Shown: piece after piece, positions 44,090 through 55,571 of the stretch
Layout of the letters: the number at the start of each line of letters is the position of its first letter
Position numbering within the stretch: the stretch's first letter is position 1
Source: Helianthus annuus
Taxonomy: Eukaryota > Streptophyta > Magnoliopsida > Asterales > Asteraceae
Direction of reading: 5' to 3'
DNA: 64,000 bases
Assembly: GCF_002127325.2 (NCBI RefSeq)
Contig: NC_035436.2
Location: forward strand, 24,625,506 to 24,689,505
Position numbers and translations under genes: made by a program
The notes under the pieces: model-generated
The model's database searches: none
What the model saw: only the letters and a program-made list of their open reading frames with translations
Told to the model about the DNA's origin: nothing

Positions 44090-46929
44090 TGTCACACCCC
44101 CAAATTACCACCTAGGGCGTGTCCCTAATGGAGGTGTAACGATTCAACAAAGAGCCACCAATCATATCAAACACAAGTTATAATGTATAAAAATACCCCA
44201 ATTGTAACGTTTAAAAAGTTTAACCAAAACCAAAGTATTGAGCGGAAGCATAAAAGTATAAATGTATAAATGTGTCGAAACCCAATCAATATAAATGTTT
44301 ATCATGACCATAACCACTCCAGCAGCATCAGACAGCAAGTTCCCAAGTTCCTTCTGTAATTACCTACAAGCATGTAAACAAGTGTGTCAGACTACGCTGG
44401 TGAGTTCAAGGTTTGTGTTTGTTTACCAAGTTGTGTTACCGATCATGTTAGTAAAACAGTTTACAAAATGATATGTTGCTTGTTGTTATGATGTTTGACG
44501 TTTTGATGTTTTGATGTTGTTATTACTCGAGTACCGAATGGCCATATGATATGTGATTGCCAACCCCAATGCCTCTATCAAAGCATTGGTCATGTTTTAA
44601 GGTAATTAGTTCACGCCCGTTCCCTTTGAACGTCGTGAGGGTGCCAAACCTAATAGCGCTATCAACTAATAACCCCCGTTGCCCTACAAGCAACGTGCCG
44701 GTAGATGTAGTGGTCTTACAATGATAGAAAAACTGAGTACAATAACCAACATCCCATTACCCATGCATTCCTCATCGGAACGTTACCCGTTATCACTACA
44801 CTGGGATCCATGCTTGAGAAAAGAGCAATGAACTCACCTTTGGTTTGCTCGGTAAGATTAATTATTCGTCTAACAGAAATGATCAATCGAATCCTACGAT
44901 GGTTTTTACATAACAGTTAGTTCACATACAAGCTTAGCGCATATTGTTTCACATGTATTCATAAGACAGTACATTAACATTAAACAGGTTGTGCAAGTCG
45001 TATCAGTCAATCAACAGTGTCCATGTCTCACATAGGCATTTATTAACTCATGTCATCTACGTTGTTACACACGTAAATCACCAACACTACTCAACACATT
45101 GCAACTACTCGCGTCCTGTTCATATTACCATTTCCCTAGCCAACGTGATTTAGCTTATCATGCATAACATAACCTTCTGACTACCACTGCGAGCTCACAA
45201 GAACTACATGATACTTGCAATTACATACATGCGTGTGAGTAGCCCATAGGGCCCAAGTTCAGTTTATTCTCAACAATATATTAATTCTAGTTCCACACTT
45301 TGAGTTATAACAGTCAACTATGCTTCGACCCACAACAGCCCACTAGTACCTCCCAGGCTCCCGACTCGCCATGGTACGGTCCAAACAACATTGAAGTGGG
45401 CCTGTTGTCTGCCGAGCCCAAGTGCTCCTGTGAAGCCCGATTGTTTTGCTTACTGTTATTACTAAACTAATGTTTATTCAATATATAGGAGAATAGTAAT
45501 TATTATATCTTTTTTTCATGTTTTTACACTGATCAAAACATTTGATTTTTAAAAGTTATTGATCACACAAGCCGCCCCCCCATTGGACCTTTGCTCGGTC
45601 CACTAAGCAATCAACACATGGGCCACTCTACTCAACTCATCAAGATGTCACATGCATATTATAAACACACTGGCCGAAACTGTTAATGCCTATTCATACC
45701 CATTAGACCGTTTACTTCATGGACCACTCCATTGGGCCGTCACAACCGATTACCAACCCAAGCACACATCCCTACGGCTACAACATGGTTCATCATAATA
45801 GAACTCTAGGCCACATAGTTCAACGCCCCATTGGGCCTTTGTTTGGTCCCTTTATTGCATGACAACACATACGATTAATTATTTGTTTGGGGCATAGTTC
45901 AACACATATTTCAAATGATATATAACCTACACAATTAATTATTAGCAATCACCAAGCCGCCCCCATTGGACCTTCATTCGGTCCACTAGCTGACCCACAC
46001 ATCATAAAGATTACATGTAGTTATTCAGCAAACAATATTTAAAAGCAAATGTCATGCACACACAATTGACTTAGTCTACTGCCCATGTACAATTAAAACT
46101 ATTGGACCGCATCTTTTCCATTAATGCCCTACCCCATCGATTACTACCCATGTGTTTTTGACAATCCAAACCATTCACAGTAGCCACTAAATCTAATTGG
46201 ATGATTAATCGGTGATCACATGACAACTACATGACCTAACATCATCAACATGATCACAACTAACTGCCCATATTACGTGTATTCTTAGTTCAACTTTATT
46301 ACTTGAACAACTTTATTAAATGAATATGCGGCCATGCTTGTCATCATGCCATATAAACGGATATTATCAATCAACCAAGTTCAATAAACATAATAAGATA
46401 CTAACCGGAAGCCTGATCAAACAAGATGTAAACTCGAAGGGGGGGTAGATCTCCTGCGTCCGATGCGAATCAAGGAAGAGGAGGGGAGGGGTTTCCTGCT
46501 GCCGTAGGTAGATTTGAGAGAGAGATATAAAGTAGAGTTTGTTACGGTTTTAAGCTAGATCGGATTAGATTTAGATTACAATACGTATGGGGTGTTGGGC
46601 TGGATAACTAATTAACAAGGATGTTGGGGCCGGTGGGTCATTTAGCCGGACATGGGCTCAAGCCCAAGTGAACAGTATAAGTAAGCAGTATATATATGCG
46701 ATAATATGTGGATTAAGTGGGCTGATAGATTTTTAGTTAATACACAAATGGGCCGATAGATTGTTGCCAAGTCGCGTGGGCCGAAGATAAGCCCAAACAA
46801 CTATGTGATTTGATTCGTATGGGCCGGACTAGGTTGCATGTTTAACCCGTTTAACAAAGCAAAGATCATGAAAGAGAAATAGCGCGGAATCAAGATTACA
46901 AACTAACCTCGGAAGTTCGGGTTGTCACA
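44090..46929 (-). repeat. 5' LTR of element C
   Basis: 2840 bp, no indel against 38150-40989. The seven differences seen lie near 38272, 38433, 38864, 38930, 39572, 39598 and 39626 (left-copy coordinates). Confidence 0.95.
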
Positions 46930-48840
46930 GTTTGACACTCTCTACAAGCTAGGTGGAGGCTTGGGAAAGAAGCGGTCAAACGAATCAAGCACGAGAAGAA
47001 AAAGCGTATTCGGGTGCGAGGTAAGTATGGCTTACACTAGTTTTGTATTTTAGAATATCCTCTTATCGTATTAGTTACGAATAAGATAAATACATAATTG
47101 CGGTATGATGTTCCGGCGTGTAGACGCACGGAACAAGTTGGACAAGCATGACAAGAAACCATGTTGATGGTTTAGAAAAGACTTAAAATCAGTAATTCGA
47201 TTATTTTATGATAAATGGAAAATGAAACGTTGGAATGGTTGCCTTATAGGGTAAACCAAAACAAACAATAAGGGTAAAACGGTAAATTGGTCACGCATTG
47301 ACCATAACTATTGATTTTGTATGGCACCGTATGACGTAAGCTATGATAGGCTAAAAAGCGTTAGGGAACGATCAATAGGTGAAATGACCGCACGGTGTAA
47401 ACCGGAGCGAGTCGTATAGATGAGTTGGTAATAATTGCCATCTCGTCAACCTAACCGGTCACTTAGACCAAACGGGTCAAAAGGTAAAGATATCACCTCT
47501 TGACAATAACGACTAATGATTATTGTCGAGTTATATTATTTCAGGAGTAAATGTGAAATGGGTATTAGCAACGCCATGGATTAGCGGTTATAAAAGCAAG
47601 GTATTAAAAAACGGGTTGACATATTGACCCGCGCCAGGTATGTGAAACAGGGTAACACTCATTTAGAATATGTGGTTCAACGAGTGCTAATAGAAGTCAA
47701 AATGAACATTTGGTTACTTGATAAGTAAACCAAATGTTTAATATAGTGAACATTGCGTTGGGAAGCTTAATGACTTTTCAAACAAAATCATAAGTTAAAA
47801 GAGGGATTTCGGGTCAAATATACTTCCAAAAGTCCTTCATCGTAAATGATTGGCTAAACGGACTAAAACGCCCTTATAAGCTAAATTGGACAAACTACCT
47901 TTAAAGGTAGTTTTGAAACGAGTTTTACGATCAAGTAAGTAATTGAAATAAGTATTAAGTCGCAAAAGATGTAAACCTTTGGTCAAATGACTCTATACGA
48001 GTCTTTGTCGTAAATTTAGTAATCCGACGAGAAAAACTCGGATTATTTAGATTTCCCCCTCAAGTCCACCACAAATAAGTTTGTGGTGGAAGATCACTTG
48101 ATAAGAAATGTTGTATGATAATGCTAGAAATGAATGAGAGCGTTTCATGATCAAAATATGCATAAACACCCTTAACGGGTCAAAATATGCATAGGAGCGT
48201 AAATGGGTTTAAGATACGTAAGGAACCCGCGACTTGAACCTAATATGATAGGAATTATTGAAATTATGATTACCGTGAGAATAAGGATCAAACAAACATG
48301 TTTCGTTTGATAAAAACATGAATGGGTCAAAATTGCGGCAAATTGGAAAAGCTGGATGCAGAGTCCACCGTAAATTACGGTGCCACCGTAATTTACGGTG
48401 GAGATGAAAGTCTTACGGTAGCCCCCTACTGGTTTACGGTAGGGGCATGTAAAACCAGTGGCCACCGTAAATTACGGTGCCACCGTAATTTACGGTGGAG
48501 GTCAGGTTGAAATTGTTGTTTTGTTATCAATTGTTTCTCGAACCCGTTTAGACACGTTTAAAACCCTGTATGACTAAGCATTTCATGTTTATGAAATGTA
48601 GGTACACTTTGGGATGCCGGAAGACGATCAAACTGAAGAACCGAACACAATAAAGACTCATGCTTCCGCACATTGCCTCGTTGTAAATTTTAACGACGAA
48701 CCCAATCACGTTCATGGAATAGCTTATGAATTGTAAAAGTTTTAATTTACTCGGAATTGTCTAAGGATACATAACACTAAATACATGTCTGTTTTCGTAA
48801 TTTATACGAAAACCTTTAAAATAATAACTAGAGTGTTACA
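46930..48840 (+). repeat. 5' LTR of element B, right part
   Basis: Resumes the LTR after C (GTTTGACACTC) and ends GAGTGTTACA at 48840. 46935-47559 match 53401-54025 with four differences seen. Beyond 47559 the other LTR is missing because D cut it, so 47560-48840 has no second copy here. Confidence 0.92.
48365..48498. repeat. Twin 37-bp near-palindromes in the LTR of element B
   Basis: 48365-48401 and 48462-48498 both read CCACCGTAAATTACGGTG followed at once by the reverse complement half. Start-to-start spacing is 97 bases, with CTGGTTTACGGT in between at offset +64. The same design occurs at 62101-62236 in element E. Confidence 0.92.
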
Positions 48841-48843
48841 AGT

Positions 48844-48856
48844 TGGTAATCAGAGC
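48844..48856 (+). promoter_or_regulatory. Primer-binding site of element B
   Basis: TGGTAATCAGAGC follows the LTR end by three bases. It is the initiator tRNA-Met complement with one extra A. Confidence 0.75.
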
Positions 48857-49079
48857 TCATGGTTAAAGAGTAAGGTGTGTTCGGTTCGAGGCTTGATCGC
48901 AAATCCGGTAAGCGTATGTATGTTAATCGTTTAGTGTATTAAAGTGTTGTAAACAACACATAGGGTTATCGTGAAATACACGTTACCCCAAATTAAATGA
49001 TAGAAATGGTTAACAACATTTCGTGCGTTGACACATATAGTACAAAAGCCTTGTACTATGATACGGGCATTTAGTAAAG

Positions 49080-49632
49080 TTGACATTACTAACTTTGTGA
49101 ATGTCTTGATTGAAGGACACTTACATTTAAAGATGGCAAAGGTTAAACAAATCTAACTTGCAAACTCTCTAGTGTGTGTGTGTGTGTTTTGATAGAATGC
49201 TCTCAACTCACTATGTGTGCATCTATCTCACTAGTCTCTCAAGTCTCTTGTCTTGTCTCTAGCTAACACAACACACTACATGGGTATTTATACCCACACA
49301 CAGCAGGTCTGGTCAAAGGATTAGACAGACTGTCCGAAGGACTATCTGTCGACCACAATTTCCATCGAAGGATCCATATGTACTTCGAAGGATAGCATAT
49401 CCTTCGAAGTCCATCAGTATCCTTCGTGGTTTATCTTTCGAGCCAATCGAAGGATAGACATAATCCTTCGATTGCTCATCCTTCGACTCAGACACTTCAC
49501 ATAATATATTTCTAACTGTTGCGCCAGGTCAAACCAGGAGGACGGTTGACTTGGTCAACTTACAGGACTGACTAGGACATCGTTTACATATAGACCGAAT
49601 ACAGACAAAGTACAGACATAAGTGCATCAACA
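49080..49632 (-). mobile_element. Probable solo copia LTR of the A/D family inside element B
   Basis: On the minus strand it starts TGTTGATGCACTTATGTCTG at 49632, like the LTR starts at 33163 and 54026. It carries its own keyword (TCGAAGGAT and reverse, about eight copies at 49330-49490), then a TATA-like GGGTATAAATACCC near 49290. The other end is not fixed and I found no target duplication. Confidence 0.6.
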
Positions 49633-50157
49633 GGAACAGTCCAAGGCATGACAAGAGGAACATGCCCATCAAGGACTAAATCGCGTAACGACCGCGAACA
49701 AGGCTAATGGCAAGAGAAGCCCGTTAGGGCAAGCATTATCAGGTGCACGTTTTAAATCATTGCATAAATAGTAATATGCAACAGATATGTAGAAATTGAA
49801 AGTTGCATATGTAGATTGAAAACTTGGAAAGACCTGAATAGAAAACCTATCCGGGATATTGTTTCCAAGAAAAACAGATAGAGGTATTACTTACATAGGG
49901 CGTGATGTGAAAACTGTAAAAAGGTCATGCGTGTCATGTGTTAATCGCTTACTCTGGCCAAGTAAGTAGCGGCATATGATACCATGAACTTCTTATGGCG
50001 GACACGTTTACATCCGATGTAGTAAGGGCAGGGTGAATGGGACTAATTGAAAAGTACCCAAATGAATCAGATAAGCAAAATATTTGATAATAATGTAAAC
50101 GCACAACCAAGTGACGGGAGCGTATTACATTAGGATAAAGAGCCCGGGTGATGGGAC

Positions 50158-50500
50158 AAACAAGCATGTAAAATGATTTGGACAAGTATTGGGAGGGAGT
50201 GTACTTACACTCGAACCCAGAAAACATCAAGCATGTAAAATGATTTAGACAAGTATTAGGAGGGAGTGTACTTACACTCCAACCCAGAAAACATCAAGCA
50301 TGTAAAATGATTTAGACAAGTATTGGGAGGGAGTGTACTTACACTCGAACCCAGAAAACATCAAGCATGTACAACGATTTAGACAAATATTGGGAGGGAG
50401 TGATACTTACACTCGAACCCGGAGAATGTAAACATGTAAGATGAGTTAGATATGCATTGGGAGGGGGTGTACTTACACTCGAACCCGGAAAATGCAAATA
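50158..50500. repeat. Tandem array of ~75-bp units in element B
   Basis: Four to five units, each with AAGCATGTAAAATGATTT, GACAAGTATTGGGAGGGAG, then TGTACTTACACTCGAACCC and AGAAAACATC. Units differ at a few sites. Confidence 0.88.
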
Positions 50501-52190
50501 TGTTCCTTAACGGGTCATTTTTGTAAAACGTCGAACTTAAAGATAAAGTCAGAATATAAAAAAAAACCGAAGCGAGGTCTTAATGCATACCGGGAGGGTT
50601 GCAATAATAACAATTTCGGTAAAACACCCGGTGGATGGGTAAGAATTAAACACACGCGTAAACCAAGAGACGTGAACGCGGTTTGAAAGATCAAAGTAAC
50701 GTGGATTACGAGTTATGACTATAAAATCTCGTATATTGAAATTGTGAGTAAATATGTTCAACTATTCGAAGTCGAATGGGTCGAATAAAGAATAAAGTTG
50801 ATTGTTTATAAGTGATGGATTTCACATTAATAGGTCAAACATGTTGAATACAATATAACGCCGAATGGCACAAATGAGTACTAGCCAGATAAAGGTAGTG
50901 TTAAATGCAAGAGAATAATGAGCCCGGCAATGGGACATAATCAAACACGAATGTATGTAAACAGGATAATGGTGAGCATAAGATAAACCGACGCATAAAT
51001 GACGTGAGAAATCATAAAGTCGGAAAATGTGCCCGAAAAGAAACGAATGTGGCCTTAGACTACGGTCAAGGTCAAAGATAATATCAAAACGATAATAAAT
51101 GATGTTAAGCAAAAACATGGTGCCTTAACGCCGTATGCGTATATAAATGTATACACATTTGAAGGAAGACTCGAATAAAAGATGATCTACGGGATCATCA
51201 TAACCTACGAGGTATTAATTAGAGCAAAAGGTCTACGGGGCCAAAACGACCCACGGGTCATGATTGGAAAGAAGTTAAAAGGACTTCGCCTTAAAGAGGT
51301 GAATGTCTAATCAAAAAAAAAAAAAAAATAATAATAGCCCATAAGGCTAAGTGATAAACCTACGGGTTAGATGGAATAAAGCAAGGAAACCAGTTAAGAA
51401 TCCCCGCATAAAAAACTAAGACTGTAAAGGATTAAATTACGTACTGTCAATATCCCGGTATGGATGATTGACACAAGATAAAGAAAAGATCCTAAAACTA
51501 AAACTTCGGTTTTAGTAAGAAATAATGTTCTTACATACATAAATTCTGATAGGAATTTAAATAGTAAGCATGAAAGATACAAGTCTTGACACTGATAGGC
51601 GCAAGATGATATATTCGAAAGGTGATATTCTCAAAAATGAAAGGTTGATGTAAATTAAACATGATGTAACACAATCACGGTCAAGAAATGTAATGTGAAG
51701 TAGAATCACAATATGACCAAGCAAGCGGTAAAAAGGAACTGGACAAATAAGTCTAGTTAGTGAGACCAGTTAAGGTCAACAATTCAAGTCAAGAAATTTG
51801 GTTTGCTCGAAAACGGCGGGATCGGTATAGCTGAACCGAATAGATAAATTTGAAAACAAAAGAATTCGTTGCTAAAAGTGAAATATTTCACTAAAGACCT
51901 TTAAACGGGTCAAAGTAACGGATCCACAAAAAATTCGATAGGATATGAAAGCAAGGAATATCGCTAAGTTAATTAAACTAGTGGAAATAACGAGATTACG
52001 TTATTCCCAGTCGCATTATGTCATGTAAGATACATAGATGATTTATAACCAAAAGAGTATTACCATACTTTTCTGGTAATACTAACAATCGGTTAAGATA
52101 GGAAAAATGCTTAATTGATTATCGAGAGCAAATGCATGGAGTTAAACTCGATAAATTATGTAAGAAAAGGTTTCGAGGACGAAACCTCTT

Positions 52191-52203
52191 TAAGGGGGGT
52201 AGA
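52191..52203 (+). promoter_or_regulatory. Polypurine tract of element B
   Basis: TAAGGGGGGTAGA lies just before the 3' LTR (starts 52206) and follows TTTCGAGGACGAAACC, the usual 3' end layout of plant Ty3/gypsy elements. Confidence 0.88.
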
Positions 52204-52205
52204 CT

Positions 52206-54025
52206 TGTAACACCCCGAAAACGGGTTTGGTAATCAAACCCTGTTAGCACTAAAAGACGGGTAAAATACCGTTAGCGGTAAAACTTACCCGGTAAATATT
52301 AGGATTTTAAATAGTTAATCCTAATATTAAATAAGAAGTGAATAAAAGCTTTTAATGAAATGAAATTTGTAAAAGTCCGAGTAACGGGACTTAAAATAAA
52401 AACGGGTTATGACTTCCCGAACCCGTTAAGTTAACTAGGAATATTAAACCTAGTTAATAAGTGGGAATATTATTGAAAATAATTAGGTTGTGACCTAATT
52501 AATAACTAACCAAACACGAGGGACCAAAGCCGGGTAACTTGAAAATGGAATTATAACTTAAAAATATAACACAACACACACACTAGATGTGTGTGTGCGT
52601 GCGTGAAGTAGTCCAGGAGAAGGAGCAAGAGCTCCAAAACCCTAGCTCCAACAATCTCAACAAATTGAAGCTCAAATCAAGACCCAAATTGATGCATGAA
52701 CACATATAAATGATCACCTAGTCGTGGGGATCACAAGGTATGTCGAACTTTATGATTTGGTGATACTTTGAGATTATGATGAACAATCATAATCGAAATT
52801 CTAGAATGAATATTGAATCTATGAGTGTTATTGTGATGAAATCTTCGTTTAGAAACAAACCCTAGTTGAAAACTTGATGAATTGAGGCCCAAACTAGGGA
52901 TTTGATAATTACCCTATCATGTGTTAAATGGGTTTTGTAGAAATATGGTGAACACTCGAATTAAGATGCTAAATGGATGAACCTTGATGTTGTGATGCTA
53001 GTTCTAGGTGTAGTTCATGTACACTAGACATAGAGGCATGATTTTGATACTAAAACTTGGTTAAAATGATGAACATGAGTAGAGAAAATATGCTTGTAAA
53101 TCTCGCCTACAAGGTGTTTGTTAAAATGCCCGAATGAATATTGAAAAGAGGATTTTATGAAAGAAATGCGTAATTGGCTAGTTTGACTAATTACGTGAAA
53201 TATGGGTTAAAACGGATTCTAATCATAACGATGACTTAACTTAATTATGCCTATTGGATAATTAAGAGTAGTTGACTCCTAAAAGTCAAATTAACCAATG
53301 ATGATATCGAATAGTAGTTTTGGCATGAAATCCGTAAAATGAAATAGTCATAAGTAAAGGTGACTAATCTAATCATCTTACGGATTATAATAATAGTTTG
53401 ACACTCTCTACAAGCTAGGTGGAGGCTTGGGAAAGAAGCGGTCAAACGAATCAAGCACGAGAAGAAAAAGCGTATTCGGGTGCGAGGTAAGTATGGCTTA
53501 CACTAGTCTTGTATTTTAGAATATCCTCTTATCGTATTAGTTACGAATAAGATAAATACATAATTGCGGTATGATGTTCCGGCGTGTAGATGCACGGAAC
53601 AAGTTGGACAAGCATGACAAGAAACCATGTTGATGGTTTAGAAAAGACTTAAAATCAGTAATTCGATTATTTTATGATAAATGGAAAATGAAACGTTGGA
53701 ATGGTTGCCTTATAGGGTAAACCAAAACAAACAATAAGGGTAAAACGGTAAATTGGTCACGCGTTGACCATAACTATTGATTTTGTATGGCACCGTATGA
53801 CGTAAGCTATGATAGGCTAAAAAGCGTTAGGGAACGATCAATAGGTGAAATGACCGCACGGTGTAAACCGGAGCGAGTCGTATAGATGAGTTGGTAATAA
53901 TTGCCATCTCGTCAACCTAACCGGTCACTTAGACCAAACGGGTCAAAAGGTGAAGATATCACCTCTTGACAATAACGACTAATGATTATTGTCGAGTTAT
54001 ATTATTTCAGGAGTAAATGTGAAAT
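52206..54025 (+). repeat. 3' LTR of element B, cut by copia D
   Basis: 1820 bp, same length as the matching part of the 5' LTR. It ends with GAAAT (54021-54025), the presumed 5-bp target of D; in the 5' LTR the sequence goes on GAAATGGGTATT. Confidence 0.95.
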
Positions 54026-54558
54026 TGTTAGTGCACCTACGTCTGCTGACTACGTCTTCCATCGAGTCTTGAAGCTGAACAGAATGGAAATGGCACGGAA
54101 TCCTAGAAATAGTGATTTGTATAGGATTGTTTATGTTTACATGTTCTAGGACCGCTTTTGTGTCATATCTAGTCTAGGACCGCTTTTATGTACACTTCTA
54201 GGACCACTCTTATGTCATGATCATGGACCCCTTTTGTGTCATGATCTTGGACCCCTTTTACGGCAAGTTGGTGAACCACTCATACGGACATGCCGTATAA
54301 GCGGTTCCAGAAGTGTATAAATAGGTCATAAGAGTGGTTCCAAAGATAGTTACAAACACATAGTTAGAGGTGAATTGTTCCGGTAAGCCACGAAGTGCTG
54401 CCGAAGTGCTGTAAAACATTGTAATCGAGTTCAATAGCAATACAACAGCAAGATTAAAGTGAATTCAGCGTCAAGTGCACCGAATTATTAGTTTCCGCCT
54501 CTTAATTCGGATACGAACTTCTCTGAACGACTCAAACAGGTCGGTATTCGATCCTACA
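54026..54558 (+). repeat. 5' LTR of copia D (533 bp)
   Basis: Starts TGTTAGTGCACCTACGTCTG and ends GATCCTACA. TATA-like GTATAAATAGG near 54315. 54145-54320 carry AGGACCGCTTTT-type words. Confidence 0.92.
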
Positions 54559-54560
54559 AC

Positions 54561-54572
54561 TGGTATCAGAGC
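54561..54572 (+). promoter_or_regulatory. Primer-binding site (initiator tRNA-Met) of copia D
   Basis: TGGTATCAGAGC two bases after the LTR. Confidence 0.92.
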
Positions 54573-54794
54573 TTCAGGAGGAGGAGTTTCATTGAAATTT
54601 GCTGGATTTCGTCACATTTTCTTCTTCTACACCTTCTTTCTTACGTCAGACCAAGATTTCACGGTCCGTTTTGGCTGATTTTTGGATATGTGGTGCGCGT
54701 ATACATGATCTAAAACCCTACCAAGTTTCAGCTCGAAACTCCAAGTAGTTTAGGAGTAATCGCAGTTTTTCGGTTCGGTTTTTCGTCAAAAGGT

Positions 54795-55095
54795 CTGGGT
54801 CGCTTATTCGAACATATGTGAACCGCTCCAAAATCAGTTTAGGCTCGCTTATGTGAACAAAATGGTTGAATCGTTCATAGGGAAATCTCTTTGAACCGCT
54901 CATTGGATCACTCTTTGAACCGCTCTTAAGTCACTTCTTTGAATCGCTTTTGGGAACAATTGGATCGCTTTTATGTCATCTTGAACCGCTCATTGTGCCA
55001 AAAATAGTGAACCGCTCATTTGACATTTGAGAACCGCTTATTTGACATTTGGGATCGCTCATTTGACATTTGAGAACCGCTTATTCAAACAGTAA
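54795..55095 (+). repeat. Keyword repeat G(A/G)ACCGCTYATTTG in the copia D leader
   Basis: About fifteen copies of GAACCGCTCATT/GGATCGCTTTT-type words, some as a tandem TTTGACATTTG-AGAACCGCTTA unit (55015-55090). A CCGCCCA/GGCCCAATC-rich stretch follows (55130-55445). Confidence 0.82.
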
Positions 55096-55571
55096 ACCAA
55101 TAGATAACAACAATGCACTGTCCCATTTAAATAGTTGCTGCCCACTAATCTGTTGGCCCAATTAGAGTTTTGTTGCCGCCCATTCTGCCGCCCACTTGCA
55201 TGTGAACCCAATCCCAATCCACTGCCCAATCAAAATCCATGACCGCCCCATTTATTTTTAATCAAAGTTCATGTGATATAGATGTCGGCTGTATCATTAA
55301 AATTGGTTGCGTGCATGTGAACTTTATAAAAAGAATAGTCACCGCCCAAGAATAATAAAAAAAAAACCTCATTGAACTTTAATACCTTGAAGGCCCAATC
55401 AAATTTTAAGTCACCGCCCATTAAGAGCATAAGGCCCAATCCAGTTTTTAAGAGTTTGATATTGTGTTTACTAATCATTTGTTTGTGTGTTAACAGGTGA
55501 TTCAAGGGATTTCTACAAGGGACAAATTCCAAGAATTTGAAAATATTTGTGAATTAGTGAACATTTGAAAG

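Larger units (their letters stand above)
38150..46929 (-). mobile_element. Complete non-autonomous Ty3/gypsy-like element C (8780 bp)
   Basis: Two 2840-bp LTRs flank a 3.1-kb interior. The target duplication GTTTG is at 38145-38149 and 46930-46934, and the empty site is readable in B's other LTR. PBS (minus, next to the right LTR) and PPT (next to the left LTR) show it runs on the minus strand. It has one 219-aa ORF and no pol. The LTRs differ at seven sites seen by eye (about 0.25%). Confidence 0.95.
48841..52205 (+). other. Non-coding interior of element B
   Basis: No gag or pol could be found in any frame. It holds a minus-strand copia LTR (~49080-49632) and a 75-bp tandem array (50158-50500). 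The 3' end has the block TTTCGAGGACGAAACC and a PPT. Much of it is a string of short formulas (GATGGGACAAA, CCTACGGGT), as in decayed gypsy interiors. Confidence 0.7.
36955..54025 (+). mobile_element. Ty3/gypsy-like non-autonomous element B (host to C in its 5' LTR and D in its 3' LTR)
   Basis: The 5' LTR is 36955-38149 plus 46930-48840, interrupted by C. The internal region is 48841-52205 and the 3' LTR starts at 52206 but is cut by D at 54025. PBS and PPT are in plus orientation. The first 1820 bp of the two LTRs align with no indel and four differences seen. Without its insertions it would be about 9.6 kb. The internal region has no gag or pol, so it must be mobilised in trans. Confidence 0.88.

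Noticed and set aside
48172..48510. Short proteins reading TVNYGATVIYGG on both strands
   Set aside because: They are translations of the CACCGTAAATTACGG palindromes; the like ORFs at 61971-62305 are explained the same way.
50158..50500. CRISPR-like direct repeats
   Set aside because: Units are head-to-tail and near-identical over their whole 75 bp, with no unique spacers, in a plant retroelement.
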